Shown piece by piece: positions 48,879 to 57,375 of a stretch of DNA of 64,000 nucleotides; position 1 is the first letter of the stretch, and every line of letters starts with the position of its first letter. The DNA lies in NCBI GenBank assembly GCA_016203225.1, contig JACQNC010000005.1, forward strand, positions 47,778 through 111,777. The letters are read 5' to 3'. The stretch comes from Candidatus Woesearchaeota archaeon (GTDB taxonomy: Archaea; Nanobdellota; Nanobdellia; Woesearchaeales; ARS49). The notes under the pieces were generated by a model. The model searched no databases. It had not been told where the DNA came from and worked only from the letters and a program-made list of their open reading frames with translations. The translations under genes and the position numbers were made by a program.

Positions 48879-49178
48879 TCACAGGATATCGAACGCGTCC
48901 TCGACGACATTCTCTAGGAGGTCCAGGATGCGTTTGCTGATGCGGAACGGTCTTTCTTGGAGTTCATGGGCGAGGCCGGTCACGTGTATGACACCGGGGA
49001 CGCGACCCTCCTTGGCTGCGGCCGGAGAGATGCCGACCATCCTGAGTTCCTGGCCCGACGCGAAATAGCACGGCTCGTCGTCCGCGGTCGGCATCACGGG
49101 CGGCACGTACACCGTGTCCGCATAACTTGTATCCTTCGGAGCATACTGCACCGTCTTCGGCAAGCAGGATTCATCCAT
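48879..49178 (-). CDS. Uncharacterised protein, paralogue of the previous gene
   Basis: A 99-residue protein sharing GISPxxA-x2-G-x-VPGV and a terminal R-x-S-x-R helix with its neighbour. ATG lies about 27 bases after GCTTTAAAAAC, so a leaderless message is likely. Each paralogue has its own promoter. Function unknown. Confidence 0.68.
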   Translation of the reverse strand: MDESCLPKTVQYAPKDTSYADTVYVPPVMPTADDEPCYFASGQELRMVGISPAAAKEGRVPGVIHVTGLAHELQERPFRISKRILDLLENVVEDAFDIL

Positions 49179-49222
49179 GCTCTTACGCGTTCTGAAAATT
49201 GTTTTTAAAGCTTATGACAGAA

Positions 49223-49714
49223 TTATGCAGGATTCTTGACCGGCAGCATCACTTGCCCGGTTTCGGTAACGACCTTGATATCAGGTCCGCAGCTGCGCTG
49301 GAACGCTCGGAGCACGCCGGTCGTCCCCTCATCGGTCCCTTTGCCCACTTGGAGCAAGCGGTAGTTGCCACGCGTCGCGTCAGATACGATGTGCAAGAGG
49401 TTGCCGACAGCGACTCCGCGACGCTGATAGGCAGGCTCGGTCTGGAGCCGGAAGACGTGGATCTCGTCCTTTTTTCGTTCTAGCGCGAAGAAGCCCGCGA
49501 CCGCGACATCATCGAAGCACATCAACGCATCGTAGTCCCCGAATTTGCCGCGGGTCAGGAGCGCGAGCTGCACATCGGGCGGCATGTGCCTGATCGGGCG
49601 CGTCTTGACCTCGAACTCCGAGCCGTGATCGAGCTGCTGCAGATATCCGAGCAGGACCGTCGTCGCGCTTCCGAGTCGCGCGCCCTCGAGTCTCCTGAAA
49701 TATTCGCGATGCAT
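49223..49714 (-). CDS. GNAT-family acetyltransferase
   Basis: A 163-residue protein with VAVAGFFALERKKDEIHVF and the acetyl-CoA loop PAYQRRGVAVGNLLH (Q-x-x-G-x-A). The substrate is unknown. The ATG at 49714 is about 25 bases after a TATTAAAC box; longer readings upstream are shadows of the kinase on the other strand. Confidence 0.8.
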   Translation of the reverse strand: MHREYFRRLEGARLGSATTVLLGYLQQLDHGSEFEVKTRPIRHMPPDVQLALLTRGKFGDYDALMCFDDVAVAGFFALERKKDEIHVFRLQTEPAYQRRGVAVGNLLHIVSDATRGNYRLLQVGKGTDEGTTGVLRAFQRSCGPDIKVVTETGQVMLPVKNPA

Positions 49715-49787
49715 GGACTTCGCGCGCAGCGCGCGGTTTAATAATGTTGTGACAAGGCTTAAAAACGCGCATTCTTTTACGACGGAT

Positions 49788-50342
49788 ATGATAATAACCG
49801 TCACGGGCAGCGCGGGTTCCGGCAAGAGCACTGTCGCGAAGCTTCTCGCGCAGAAGCTGAAGTATCGCCACTTCTCAGCAGGGGATCTACGACGCCAGAT
49901 CGCATCTGAGCGCGGCATGACGATAGAGGAGTTCAACAAGCTCGGCGAGACCAATCCTGACACTGACCGTTTGGCTGACGAAAGGCTCGCCGAACTCGGC
50001 AAGCAGGATGGCATCGTGGTCGATGGTAGGCTGGGCTGGAGGTTCATACCGCGATCATTCAAAGTCTTCCTGAGAATCGACGAGAAGGTCGCTGCCGAAC
50101 GCATCCTTAAAGACCATCTCGCGGGCAAACGCCGCTCTGAACGGAAGCTCAAGACCGTCAACGATGTCCTTGACGAGATCGCGGAGCGCACTAGGAGCGA
50201 CGTCGCTCGTTACAAGAAGTGGTACCATCTCGACTACCGCGATCCGAAGCACTACGACCTCGTAATCGACACCACGAATCTGACGCCGGAGCAGATAGTG
50301 GACAGGATTCTCATCGCCGCGAAGAAACGTTCCCAGGATTAG
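49788..50342 (+). CDS. cmk: Cytidylate kinase, archaeal type
   Basis: A 184-residue P-loop kinase: MIITVTGSAGSGKSTVAK (Walker A), FSAGDLRRQIA, DGRLGWRF and lid-type RRSERK and RTRSDVARY. Phosphorylates CMP/dCMP with ATP. A TATA box (GCTTAAAAAC) about 25 bases upstream supports this ATG. The palindrome copy j begins right after its stop. Confidence 0.92.
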   Translation: MIITVTGSAGSGKSTVAKLLAQKLKYRHFSAGDLRRQIASERGMTIEEFNKLGETNPDTDRLADERLAELGKQDGIVVDGRLGWRFIPRSFKVFLRIDEKVAAERILKDHLAGKRRSERKLKTVNDVLDEIAERTRSDVARYKKWYHLDYRDPKHYDLVIDTTNLTPEQIVDRILIAAKKRSQD

Positions 50343-50420
50343 CTCCCCCTGCAGGTTTGACGTCGCTTAATCGGCACTTATTCGATAGCAATAACTTCAC
50401 TACCAAACTGCCTGGGGGAG
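50343..50420. repeat. Intergenic palindrome family, copy j (minimal)
   Basis: The shortest full copy, 78 bp, with ends CTCCCCC and GGGGGAG: left CCTGCAGGTTTGACGTCGC, centre TTATTCGATAGC, right CACTACCAAACTGCC. It begins at the first base after the cmk stop codon. Confidence 0.9.
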
Positions 50421-50431
50421 AGAAGAGCAGC

Positions 50432-51335
50432 TCACGCGCGATGCATCTTTGCCAAGAACTGCCCATAGAACCATGCGATGCTCTTGAATGCATTCAGCAA
50501 CGGCGTTACCGCGGTGAGCAGAGGATCTGTGCAGAATGGCGCGGTCACGAGCGCATAAGGCAGTCGGAGGACGGATGCGATGAGAGCGAACGCCATTTCT
50601 CCTGGGAGAAACCTTGCTTCATTATATGTCTTCAGCAAGAGTCGATCGCCCTTGCCGTACTTCTTGAACTGCGCCCATAGTCCTTTCAACGAGGTGCGGT
50701 GATGGTGGTAGATGACTGCTGTTGGCCGGTACACAAGCGAATACCCTGCTTGTTTTAATCGGAAACTCACTTCTGCATCTCCTCCCGATCTGATGGACGG
50801 GTTGAAATTGCCGATCTTGCGCAAAGCATCTTTCCGATAGCTGCAGTTCGCACCATGGAAAAACCGGGCATTCGCAGGATTCTGCAGGACGTTGTTCTTT
50901 GCGTGCATCGCGAATCTCTCGAGGACGCTGCCCGGGCGTCTGCTTGCGATCAACCCCCCCCACGCTGCCGACGGCAGTATCCTGGTAGGGCTTTACGAGC
51001 TCGAACGCCCAGGTCGGATGGACTTCACAATCGTCATCGGTGACAAGAACGATCTCTGCCTTTTTGCTCAGTGCGAGAACTCCTCTCTCTTTTGAGCCAT
51101 ACAGCCCCAGATTCTTCTTGTTTACCAGATGCCTGAACACGATTCCTTTGCGCTCAAATGCGCGTTTGTAGTTATTGACGATCTCGGTGGTGGCATCCGT
51201 GGAGCAGTCATTGACGAGTATGATCTCTTGCTCTTTTGCAGGATAGTCGAGTTTCAAGATGGAATTCAAGCACGCTTCGATGCCGCTTTTGACACCGTTA
51301 TACGTACAAATGAGAATCGCGATGTTGACACCCAT
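50432..51335 (-). pseudogene. Glycosyltransferase family 2, split by a frameshift
   Basis: Read from ATG 51335, the product has AILICTYNG, the nucleotide-binding LVNDCSTDATTEIV and VTDDDCEVHP, typical of GT-A family 2 enzymes. At 50954-50961 eight C residues (G on the coding strand) shift the frame. Removing one G restores SVGGLIASRRPGSVL and a normal C-terminal half with HGANCSYRKDALRKIG, GGDAEVSFRLKQAG and two hydrophobic segments. It could be a sequencing or assembly error, a phase-variable tract or a real disruption. TATA ACATTAAAAG is 25 bases before the ATG. Confidence 0.8.
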
Positions 51336-51463
51336 GTCCGATATGAAAAGGAAGCCTACTTTTAATGTTTTTGACGGTATTGCGTGCGGTAATCTGACGT
51401 CGAGATGTGCCATGCAAAGGATTAGGAGCAAGGCTTAAAAAGAGACGCGGGGAAACGACTATC

Positions 51464-52096
51464 ATGCCGCTCAAAGAGCACGATTTCGTGGAACTGGACT
51501 ACACGGGTTTCTTGAAGGAGAACAACGACGTCTTCGACACGACCGATGCGAAGACCGCGAAGGAGCACCATCTGCAGGGCGCGACGGGCAAACTCACCAT
51601 CTGCCTGGGCAAGGGGCACTTGCTCAGGGGTCTGGAACAGAAGCTCATCGGCAAGGAGCTCGGCAAGCACCGCATCGAGCTGACTCAAGAGGAAGCGTTC
51701 GGCAGGAAGAACGCGAAGCTCATCCACCTCATCCCGACGCAGAACTTCATCAAGTCCGGCGTCCAGCCGCAGCCTGGCCTGCCTGTCGAGGTGGACGGCA
51801 TGATGGGCACCATCCGCACAGTGACGGGCGGCCGCACGATCGTCGACTTCAACCATCCGTTGTCGGGCAGGGACGTCACGTATGATGTAACGCTGCACCG
51901 CGTCGTCACGGACGCGAAGGACAAGGTCGCCGCGATGGTAAAGGCATTGATAGGCCAGGAAGGCCAGGTATCGATGACTGACGACGATGCGGCCGTGAAG
52001 CTGAAGGACGAATTGCCGAAACAGGTCGCTGACGAACTCTCGAAGGAGATCGTCTCTGCCACCGGCGTCAAGCAGGTCACGTTCTCGAAGGCTTGA
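51464..52096 (+). CDS. FKBP-type peptidyl-prolyl isomerase (SlyD-like)
   Basis: A 210-residue protein: FVELDYTGFLKENNDVFDTT at the N-terminus, LGKGHLLRGLEQKLIGKELG at the active-site wall, an IF insert chaperone domain, VDFNHPLSGRDVTYDV returning to the FKBP fold, then a C-terminal extension of about 60 residues. Assists proline isomerisation and folding. TATA GGCTTAAAAAG is near 51432. Confidence 0.9.
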   Translation: MPLKEHDFVELDYTGFLKENNDVFDTTDAKTAKEHHLQGATGKLTICLGKGHLLRGLEQKLIGKELGKHRIELTQEEAFGRKNAKLIHLIPTQNFIKSGVQPQPGLPVEVDGMMGTIRTVTGGRTIVDFNHPLSGRDVTYDVTLHRVVTDAKDKVAAMVKALIGQEGQVSMTDDDAAVKLKDELPKQVADELSKEIVSATGVKQVTFSKA

Positions 52097-52187
52097 TTGC
52101 CTGATGTATAATCAGTCACACAAAATCTTATAAAGCAACAGAATCGCCACTATTCTCGAAAGGTAACAAAGTGGGTGAGGTGGCCTT

Positions 52188-53396
52188 GTGAACTACAACG
52201 AAATCGTGCAGCCGAGTCCGTCATACCCTGCTCCTCCTCAGCCGACGTTCGTACCGCAACCGTCTTTTGTTCCCCCTCAACCCGCTCCGCAGCCCGTTCC
52301 TCAATCCACCTATATCGAACCGAAGGTCACGAACGTGCGCAAGCCGGGCAGTGTAGTCGACACCGAGCTCGAGGAATTGCTCTCGCGTCAACGCGCCACG
52401 ATCAAGGTCATCGGGTGCGGCGGCGGCGGCAACAACACGATCAACAGGATCACCGAGGTCGGCGTGCAGGGCGCGGAGACCATCGCGATAAACACGGACG
52501 CGCAGGACCTTCTTTACACTTCATCCGACAAGAAGATACTGATCGGACGCGAGACGACGCGCGGGCTCGGCGCAGGCTCCGACCCGAAGCAGGGCGAGGC
52601 CGCGGCGCACGAGCAGGAGCATGACATCAAGAACGCGATAACCGGCGCAGATATGGTGTTCATCACGTGCGGTCTCGGCGGCGGAACCGGAACAGGCTCC
52701 GCGCCCGTCGTGGCTGATGTCGCGAAGAAGATGGGCTGCCTCACTGTCGCTGTCGTCACGATGCCGTTCACGATGGAGGGCAACCGCCGCTACGAGAACG
52801 CGCTCGTCGGCTTGGAACGCCTCGAACAGTTGGTCGACACGCTCATCGTCATCCCGAACGACAAATTGCTGGAGCTCGCTCCCGACCTGCCGTTGCACAC
52901 CGCCTTCAAGGTCGCTGACGAGATCCTCACGAACGCGGTGAAGGGCATCGCAGAGCTCGTCACGCGCGCGGGCCTCGTAAACCTCGACTTCGCGGACATC
53001 AGGGCCGTGATGTCGAACGGCGGCGTCGCGCTGATAGGCGTCGGCGAATCCGACTCGGAGAACCGCGCGGGCGAGGCCGTCGAGAAGGCCATCCACAACC
53101 CGTTGCTCGACGTCGACATCGAAGGCGCGTCAGGCGCGTTGATAAACGTCGCCGGCTCGAAGGACCTCACGTTGAACGAAGCGAGAAAGGTCGTCGAAGC
53201 GGTCTCCAGCAAGCTATCGGAAGAAGCGAAGATCATCTGGGGCGCGCAGATCTACGAGGACCTCGGCAACACGCTCCGCGTCATGCTCATCGTCACCGGC
53301 GTCAAGTCGCCGCAGATCTTCGGCAAACAGCACAGGATCTCCGACGTCGCCAAGAAAGAGATGTCGAACGAGCTCGGGATCGAGTTTGTTGATTAG
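52188..53396 (+). CDS. ftsZ: Cell division protein FtsZ
   Basis: A 402-residue tubulin-like GTPase: [17 protein letters not shown] (about 67-83), [22 protein letters not shown] (about 161-175) and [11 protein letters not shown] are FtsZ signature blocks. The first 50 residues are a Pro/Gln-rich disordered extension. Start GTG is supported by GGTGAGGTGG. TATA CTTATAAAG is at about 52128. Forms the division ring. Confidence 0.95.
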   Translation: MNYNEIVQPSPSYPAPPQPTFVPQPSFVPPQPAPQPVPQSTYIEPKVTNVRKPGSVVDTELEELLSRQRATIKVIGCGGGGNNTINRITEVGVQGAETIAINTDAQDLLYTSSDKKILIGRETTRGLGAGSDPKQGEAAAHEQEHDIKNAITGADMVFITCGLGGGTGTGSAPVVADVAKKMGCLTVAVVTMPFTMEGNRRYENALVGLERLEQLVDTLIVIPNDKLLELAPDLPLHTAFKVADEILTNAVKGIAELVTRAGLVNLDFADIRAVMSNGGVALIGVGESDSENRAGEAVEKAIHNPLLDVDIEGASGALINVAGSKDLTLNEARKVVEAVSSKLSEEAKIIWGAQIYEDLGNTLRVMLIVTGVKSPQIFGKQHRISDVAKKEMSNELGIEFVD

Positions 53397-53437
53397 TCTC
53401 CGCAACGTTTAAAAGCACCCCTTCTGAAACGTCCCGT

Positions 53438-53758
53438 ATGGACGTTCAACCGCAGATTCCTCAGGAGCCGCAACAGATTCCCGCGCAAGTTCCTGTTCCA
53501 GAGATCACACAGCAACCGCAGCCTGTTCACGTACATCATCACTCCGAGCCGAAGGCTCCAAGCAAGTGGCAGGAGCGCTGGACGCGGCTGAAGGAGTTCG
53601 TCAAGGAGTGCAAGCGCGTCTTGGCGGTCACGAAAAAGCCGAATGCGGAAGAGTTAAGGGTCATAGTCAAGATATCAGGCATAGGCATCCTCCTGATCGG
53701 GCTCATCGGGTTCCTCATCCATTTCGCGCGCGAAGGCATGCGGTTCGTCGGATTCTAG
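53438..53758 (+). CDS. secE: Protein translocase subunit SecE
   Basis: A 106-residue protein with a Pro/Gln/His-rich start (about 1-45), the amphipathic KEFVKECKRVLAVTKKPN and one C-terminal helix (GIGILLIGLIGFLIHFA), the SecE/Sec61-gamma plan. Stabilises the SecY channel. Longer N-terminus than usual. TATA GTTTAAAAG is near 53407; it follows ftsZ closely. Confidence 0.9.
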   Translation: MDVQPQIPQEPQQIPAQVPVPEITQQPQPVHVHHHSEPKAPSKWQERWTRLKEFVKECKRVLAVTKKPNAEELRVIVKISGIGILLIGLIGFLIHFAREGMRFVGF

Positions 53759-53760
53759 AG

Positions 53761-54903
53761 ATGCAAGTCCTCAAGACAGGGTTCCACTCGTGGTGCGCCG
53801 GCCAGCTCGCGGAAGGCTGCAAGCGCTGCGTGCAGGGCAGGAAACTCGTCCTTTTCATCACGGGATTGTGCGGCCAGCGATGCTTCTATTGCCCTGTCGG
53901 CGAGAAGAAGTTCGGACACGACACGGTCTATGCGAACGAGTGGAAGCTCGGACACGCGGACGACCCGAAAGAATTGCTCGAGGAGGCGCGGCTCACCGAA
54001 GCCACCGGCGCGGGGATCACGGGCGGCGACCCGCTAGTCAAGGTCGAGCGCTGCTGCGAGTACATCCGACTCCTGAAGAGGGAGTTCGGCAAGGACTTCC
54101 ACATCCATCTCTACACTCCGCTGAGACTCGTGACAGAGGAACGTCTGAAGGCGCTCCACGATGCGGGTCTAGACGAGATAAGGTTCCACCCCGATCTCGA
54201 CGACAGGACGCTTTGGCCGCGTCTAGACCTAGCGAAACGGTTCGATTGGACCGTCGGCGTCGAGATCCCCGCGGTCCCCGGCTACGCGCGCCAGATCAAG
54301 GAGGTCATCGACTTCATCGCGGGCAAGGTCTCTTTCATCAATCTCAACGAGCTCGAGCTCTCCGACACCGCGGCGGACCATTACAAACTTGACGAGATGG
54401 GCTTCGAACCCAAGGACAGCGCCAGCTACGGCGTCAAGGGCAGCGATGTGCTCGGCAGGCGGATGCTCGCTTACGCGCAGAAGAAAGGCCTCCCTGCGCA
54501 CTTCTGCACGGCGAAGCTGAAGGATCTCGTCCAGGTCAAGAATCGGCTGAAGCTGCGCGCGGAGAGCACGGCATTACCGTTCGACGTGAAGACCGATGAA
54601 GGCACGCTATTGAGGGGCTGCGTCTACCTCCGCGGCCTCGAGCCCGGCGCCAGGACAAAGGAACGCGTCGCGATGGTGCCAGAAGCCGAACGCATACGCT
54701 TCCTGTCAGAACTGAAAGCGCGTCTCGCTGATGCAGGGGTCCCTGAGGAGAAGATCATAATAGACGTCGCGCACGCGCGACTGATCATCCCCCGCAGCGT
54801 CGCCCAACGCGAGAGGAAACTCTTGCGGTCCCACGGCGTCCCCGCGCTGGTCGAGGAATACCCGACTGCCGACGCGCTGCAGGTCGATGTCGAGTTCGTC
54901 TGA
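53761..54903 (+). CDS. Radical SAM protein
   Basis: A 380-residue protein. GLCGQRCFYCPV gives the Fe-S motif C-x3-C-x2-C near residues 38-45; GITGGDPL is the SAM-binding Gly motif. N-terminal CKRCVQG may bind another cluster. The C-terminal third contains VYLRGLEPG. Substrate unknown. It starts two bases after the secE stop, so it interrupts the usual secE-spt5-rpl11 order. Confidence 0.82.
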   Translation: MQVLKTGFHSWCAGQLAEGCKRCVQGRKLVLFITGLCGQRCFYCPVGEKKFGHDTVYANEWKLGHADDPKELLEEARLTEATGAGITGGDPLVKVERCCEYIRLLKREFGKDFHIHLYTPLRLVTEERLKALHDAGLDEIRFHPDLDDRTLWPRLDLAKRFDWTVGVEIPAVPGYARQIKEVIDFIAGKVSFINLNELELSDTAADHYKLDEMGFEPKDSASYGVKGSDVLGRRMLAYAQKKGLPAHFCTAKLKDLVQVKNRLKLRAESTALPFDVKTDEGTLLRGCVYLRGLEPGARTKERVAMVPEAERIRFLSELKARLADAGVPEEKIIIDVAHARLIIPRSVAQRERKLLRSHGVPALVEEYPTADALQVDVEFV

Positions 54904-55689
54904 TCAGTGCTTCTCGTGGTGCGCGAATTGCTGGTAGAGCGCCAGCGTCGCGACCGCGCCGAGCATCATCCAGAATAGCAGTTCTTCCACAGGGAATCGT
55001 ATGCCGAACATCTCGACGAACCCTATGAACTGGTTTTCGGCGGGCCAGAACCATTGCCCGAGATGCAGCGCGACCATCTCGTAAAGGAACGACAGTGCGA
55101 AGAAATAAGCGCCCGCGATGAAGAACGGCCCGGCGCGGGTCGGCAGCCGCGCGATGACGACGAGCGTCGGAAGGACCGCTCCGAGTATGCCCAGCTTGAG
55201 ATAGAAATAGTCGATGGCGAGCGTCGAAGGCGAGCTGAGATAGAGCCCGAGGAACAGCGCGCTACCCGCAGCCAGCAGAAGCGCCCAGGTCTTCAGATGC
55301 GGGTCGACTGTCTTGCCCGCGCGGTGTTTTTCTAGCAATGTCTCGTAGAACATGACGATGAAGAATATCCACAGGAACACCCAGAGTATCTGGTCCACGA
55401 CGACCGCGCCGAGCAGCCGGAACTCTCCGAAAATCGAGGTCGGCAACAACCAACCGCGTGTCGTCTCCATGACGTAATCTATGATGACCGCCAACGGGAC
55501 GCTCGTTACGGCCGCGAAAAGCGCGCTCCTGGCGATGAACGAGGGGTTCCGCCATGCGAGATACGCGCTCGGCACGCCGAAGAACAGCAGCATCGACGTC
55601 CAGAACCCCGCGCTAGCCGCGTGCGAAAGTATCGCTGCAGCGATCGGCCACAGGAGTATGAAGAGCCAATCACCTCTTTTCGCGGACAT
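54904..55689 (-). CDS. Membrane protein resembling lycopene cyclase (CarR-type domain)
   Basis: A 261-residue protein with about seven helices. The C-terminal block FIGFVEMFGIRFPVEELLFW matches the P-x-E-E-x-x-F motif of heterodimeric lycopene cyclases, and an earlier YVMETTRGWLLP ... FGEFRLLGAVVVDQILW resembles the first half-domain. No carotenoid genes are nearby. ATG lies about 26 bases after AGATTTATAAC. It is oriented opposite to its neighbours. Confidence 0.72.
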   Translation of the reverse strand: MSAKRGDWLFILLWPIAAAILSHAASAGFWTSMLLFFGVPSAYLAWRNPSFIARSALFAAVTSVPLAVIIDYVMETTRGWLLPTSIFGEFRLLGAVVVDQILWVFLWIFFIVMFYETLLEKHRAGKTVDPHLKTWALLLAAGSALFLGLYLSSPSTLAIDYFYLKLGILGAVLPTLVVIARLPTRAGPFFIAGAYFFALSFLYEMVALHLGQWFWPAENQFIGFVEMFGIRFPVEELLFWMMLGAVATLALYQQFAHHEKH

Positions 55690-55853
55690 GACTGAATCGA
55701 CCACGATTCGTGTTATAAATCTTGCGCGACAGGAACCAATTCCGAGATTCGCTCGGCAAGGTTTCGCTCGAGCGAAACCTTTATAAACAACCCCTCTCGA
55801 CAACAAAACATTCTTCTGAGCGTCGAACAACGAGCTACAGAGGGTTTTGACTC

Positions 55854-56372
55854 ATGGCAGACGAACAACCGCAGCAGTCCACGACACACATCTTCGCGGT
55901 CCGCACGACCGCGAACAGAGAAGACCAGGTGATGGACTTCCTCGGCAGCCACATCAAGAAGAAGAAGCTCGAGGTCTTCGCGGTCGTCAGGCCGCACGGA
56001 ATGCGCGGCTACATCTTCGTGGAAGCCAAGGACCGCCAAGCCGCGGAGCAGGCGATCTTCGGCGTCCCGTATGCGCGCGGCATCCTCCCGAAAGAAGTCG
56101 AGTACCGCGAGATAGAGCACATGCTCGAGCAGGTCAAGCACGAGGTCGACATCCGCAAGAACGACATCGTCGAGGTCATCGGCGGCGCGTTCAAGCGCGA
56201 ACAGGCCAAGGTCACGCGCGTCGACAAGACCAAGGAAGAGGTCGTCGTCGAACTCCTGGAAGCGGCTGTCCCTATCCCGATCACGTTGAAGATAGACATG
56301 GTCAAGGTCGTCCGCCGCGACACGGCCGGCGAGGAAGGCATCGGCCACAAGGACGATGACGACGACCTTTAG
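55854..56372 (+). CDS. spt5: Transcription elongation factor Spt5 (NusG homologue)
   Basis: A 172-residue protein with an NGN domain (FAVRTTANREDQVMDFL, HGMRGYIFVEA) and a KOW domain (IRKNDIVEVIGGAFKREQAKV). Pairs with Spt4 on RNA polymerase. A TATA CTTTATAAAC and a leader of about 40-45 bases precede the ATG. The C-terminal end is Asp-rich. Located immediately before rpl11 as in most archaea. Confidence 0.95.
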   Translation: MADEQPQQSTTHIFAVRTTANREDQVMDFLGSHIKKKKLEVFAVVRPHGMRGYIFVEAKDRQAAEQAIFGVPYARGILPKEVEYREIEHMLEQVKHEVDIRKNDIVEVIGGAFKREQAKVTRVDKTKEEVVVELLEAAVPIPITLKIDMVKVVRRDTAGEEGIGHKDDDDDL

Positions 56373-56411
56373 GCGTAACATTTAAAAATCACTCAGAAGC
56401 GAACAACGCAT

Positions 56412-57191
56412 ATGCCCAAGCAAACGATCGAAGCGATGGTTGAAGGCGGCAAGGCCACGGCAGCCCCTCCTCTAGGCCCCGCGCTCGGTCCTGCCGGCGT
56501 GAACATCGGCCAGGTCATAGTGGAGATCAACAAGAAGACCGCCGACTTCAAGGGCATGCAGGTCCCGATCAAGATCCAGGTCGCGGACGACAAGAGCTTC
56601 TCTGTCACGGTCGGGACGCCTCCCGTCTCGGCGTTGATCAAGAAGGAGGCCGGTCTCGAGAAGGGCTCCGGCAACCCGTTGGCGGACAAGGTCGCTGACC
56701 TCAAGATCGAACAGATCATCAAGATCGCGAAGATGAAGGCCGACAGCCTGCTCGGCAAGGACATGTTCGCGCGCGTCAAGGAAGTCGTCGGCTCGTGCAA
56801 CAGCATGGGCGTCATGGTCGAGGGCAAGCCCGCCAAGGATGTCATCAAGGACATCAACTCAGGTTCTTTCAAGGACGAGATCATCCACGAGAAGACAGAA
56901 CTCTCGGCAGAGGAGCTCCAATCGCTCGAAGAGGAGCGCAAGCGCCTCGCCGCGGAAGTCGAGAAGCGCAAGGTCGAGCTCACCACGATGGCGAAGAGCA
57001 TCATCGAGGGCATGGCGGGCAAGCCTCGTGGCATGATCAAGGCCAAGCTCGTCGAGGCGAAGATCCCGGCGCTCATCATCGAGGAGTTGCTGCCGGTCGA
57101 AGGCGCAGGTGCGGCAGCGCCGGGAGCGGCTCCTGGCGCAGCCCCTGCAGCCGGCGCGAAGCCCGAAGCGAAACCCGCCGCGAAGAAGTGA
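56412..57191 (+). CDS. rpl11: Ribosomal protein L11 with long C-terminal extension
   Basis: A 259-residue protein. The first 160 residues are L11 (KATAAPPLGPALGPAGVNIG and GSCNSMGVMVEGK near 140). The remaining 100 include a coiled-coil stretch (EELQSLEEERKRLAAEVEKR), a helical domain and an Ala/Pro/Gly-rich tail like that of the P-stalk protein L12. Typical L11 is about 160 residues. It is a genuine extension in one frame. Confidence 0.92.
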   Translation: MPKQTIEAMVEGGKATAAPPLGPALGPAGVNIGQVIVEINKKTADFKGMQVPIKIQVADDKSFSVTVGTPPVSALIKKEAGLEKGSGNPLADKVADLKIEQIIKIAKMKADSLLGKDMFARVKEVVGSCNSMGVMVEGKPAKDVIKDINSGSFKDEIIHEKTELSAEELQSLEEERKRLAAEVEKRKVELTTMAKSIIEGMAGKPRGMIKAKLVEAKIPALIIEELLPVEGAGAAAPGAAPGAAPAAGAKPEAKPAAKK

Positions 57192-57288
57192 GTCTTTTTC
57201 ATTCTCGACGTTACGTCAAGACTCGCCGATCATCGCCTGCTGATCGACCCAGGCGAGCCGGACTGAGCGCTTTCGCAATACCCCTAGC

Positions 57289-57345
57289 CTAGCTCCCAGG
57301 TTTCTCGTGCCCAGGTAGATTGGTAGTCGCGTTACCGGAGCAGAA
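57289..57345. repeat. Intergenic palindrome family, copy k (half)
   Basis: GCTCCCAGGTTTCTCGTGCC and CAGGTAGATTGGTAGTCGCG match the right arm of the family read in the opposite orientation; the partner arm is missing. Lies between convergent rpl11 and the S-layer gene. Confidence 0.65.
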
Positions 57346-57375
57346 TAGATAAAAATGATAGATAAAAGAGAAGTC

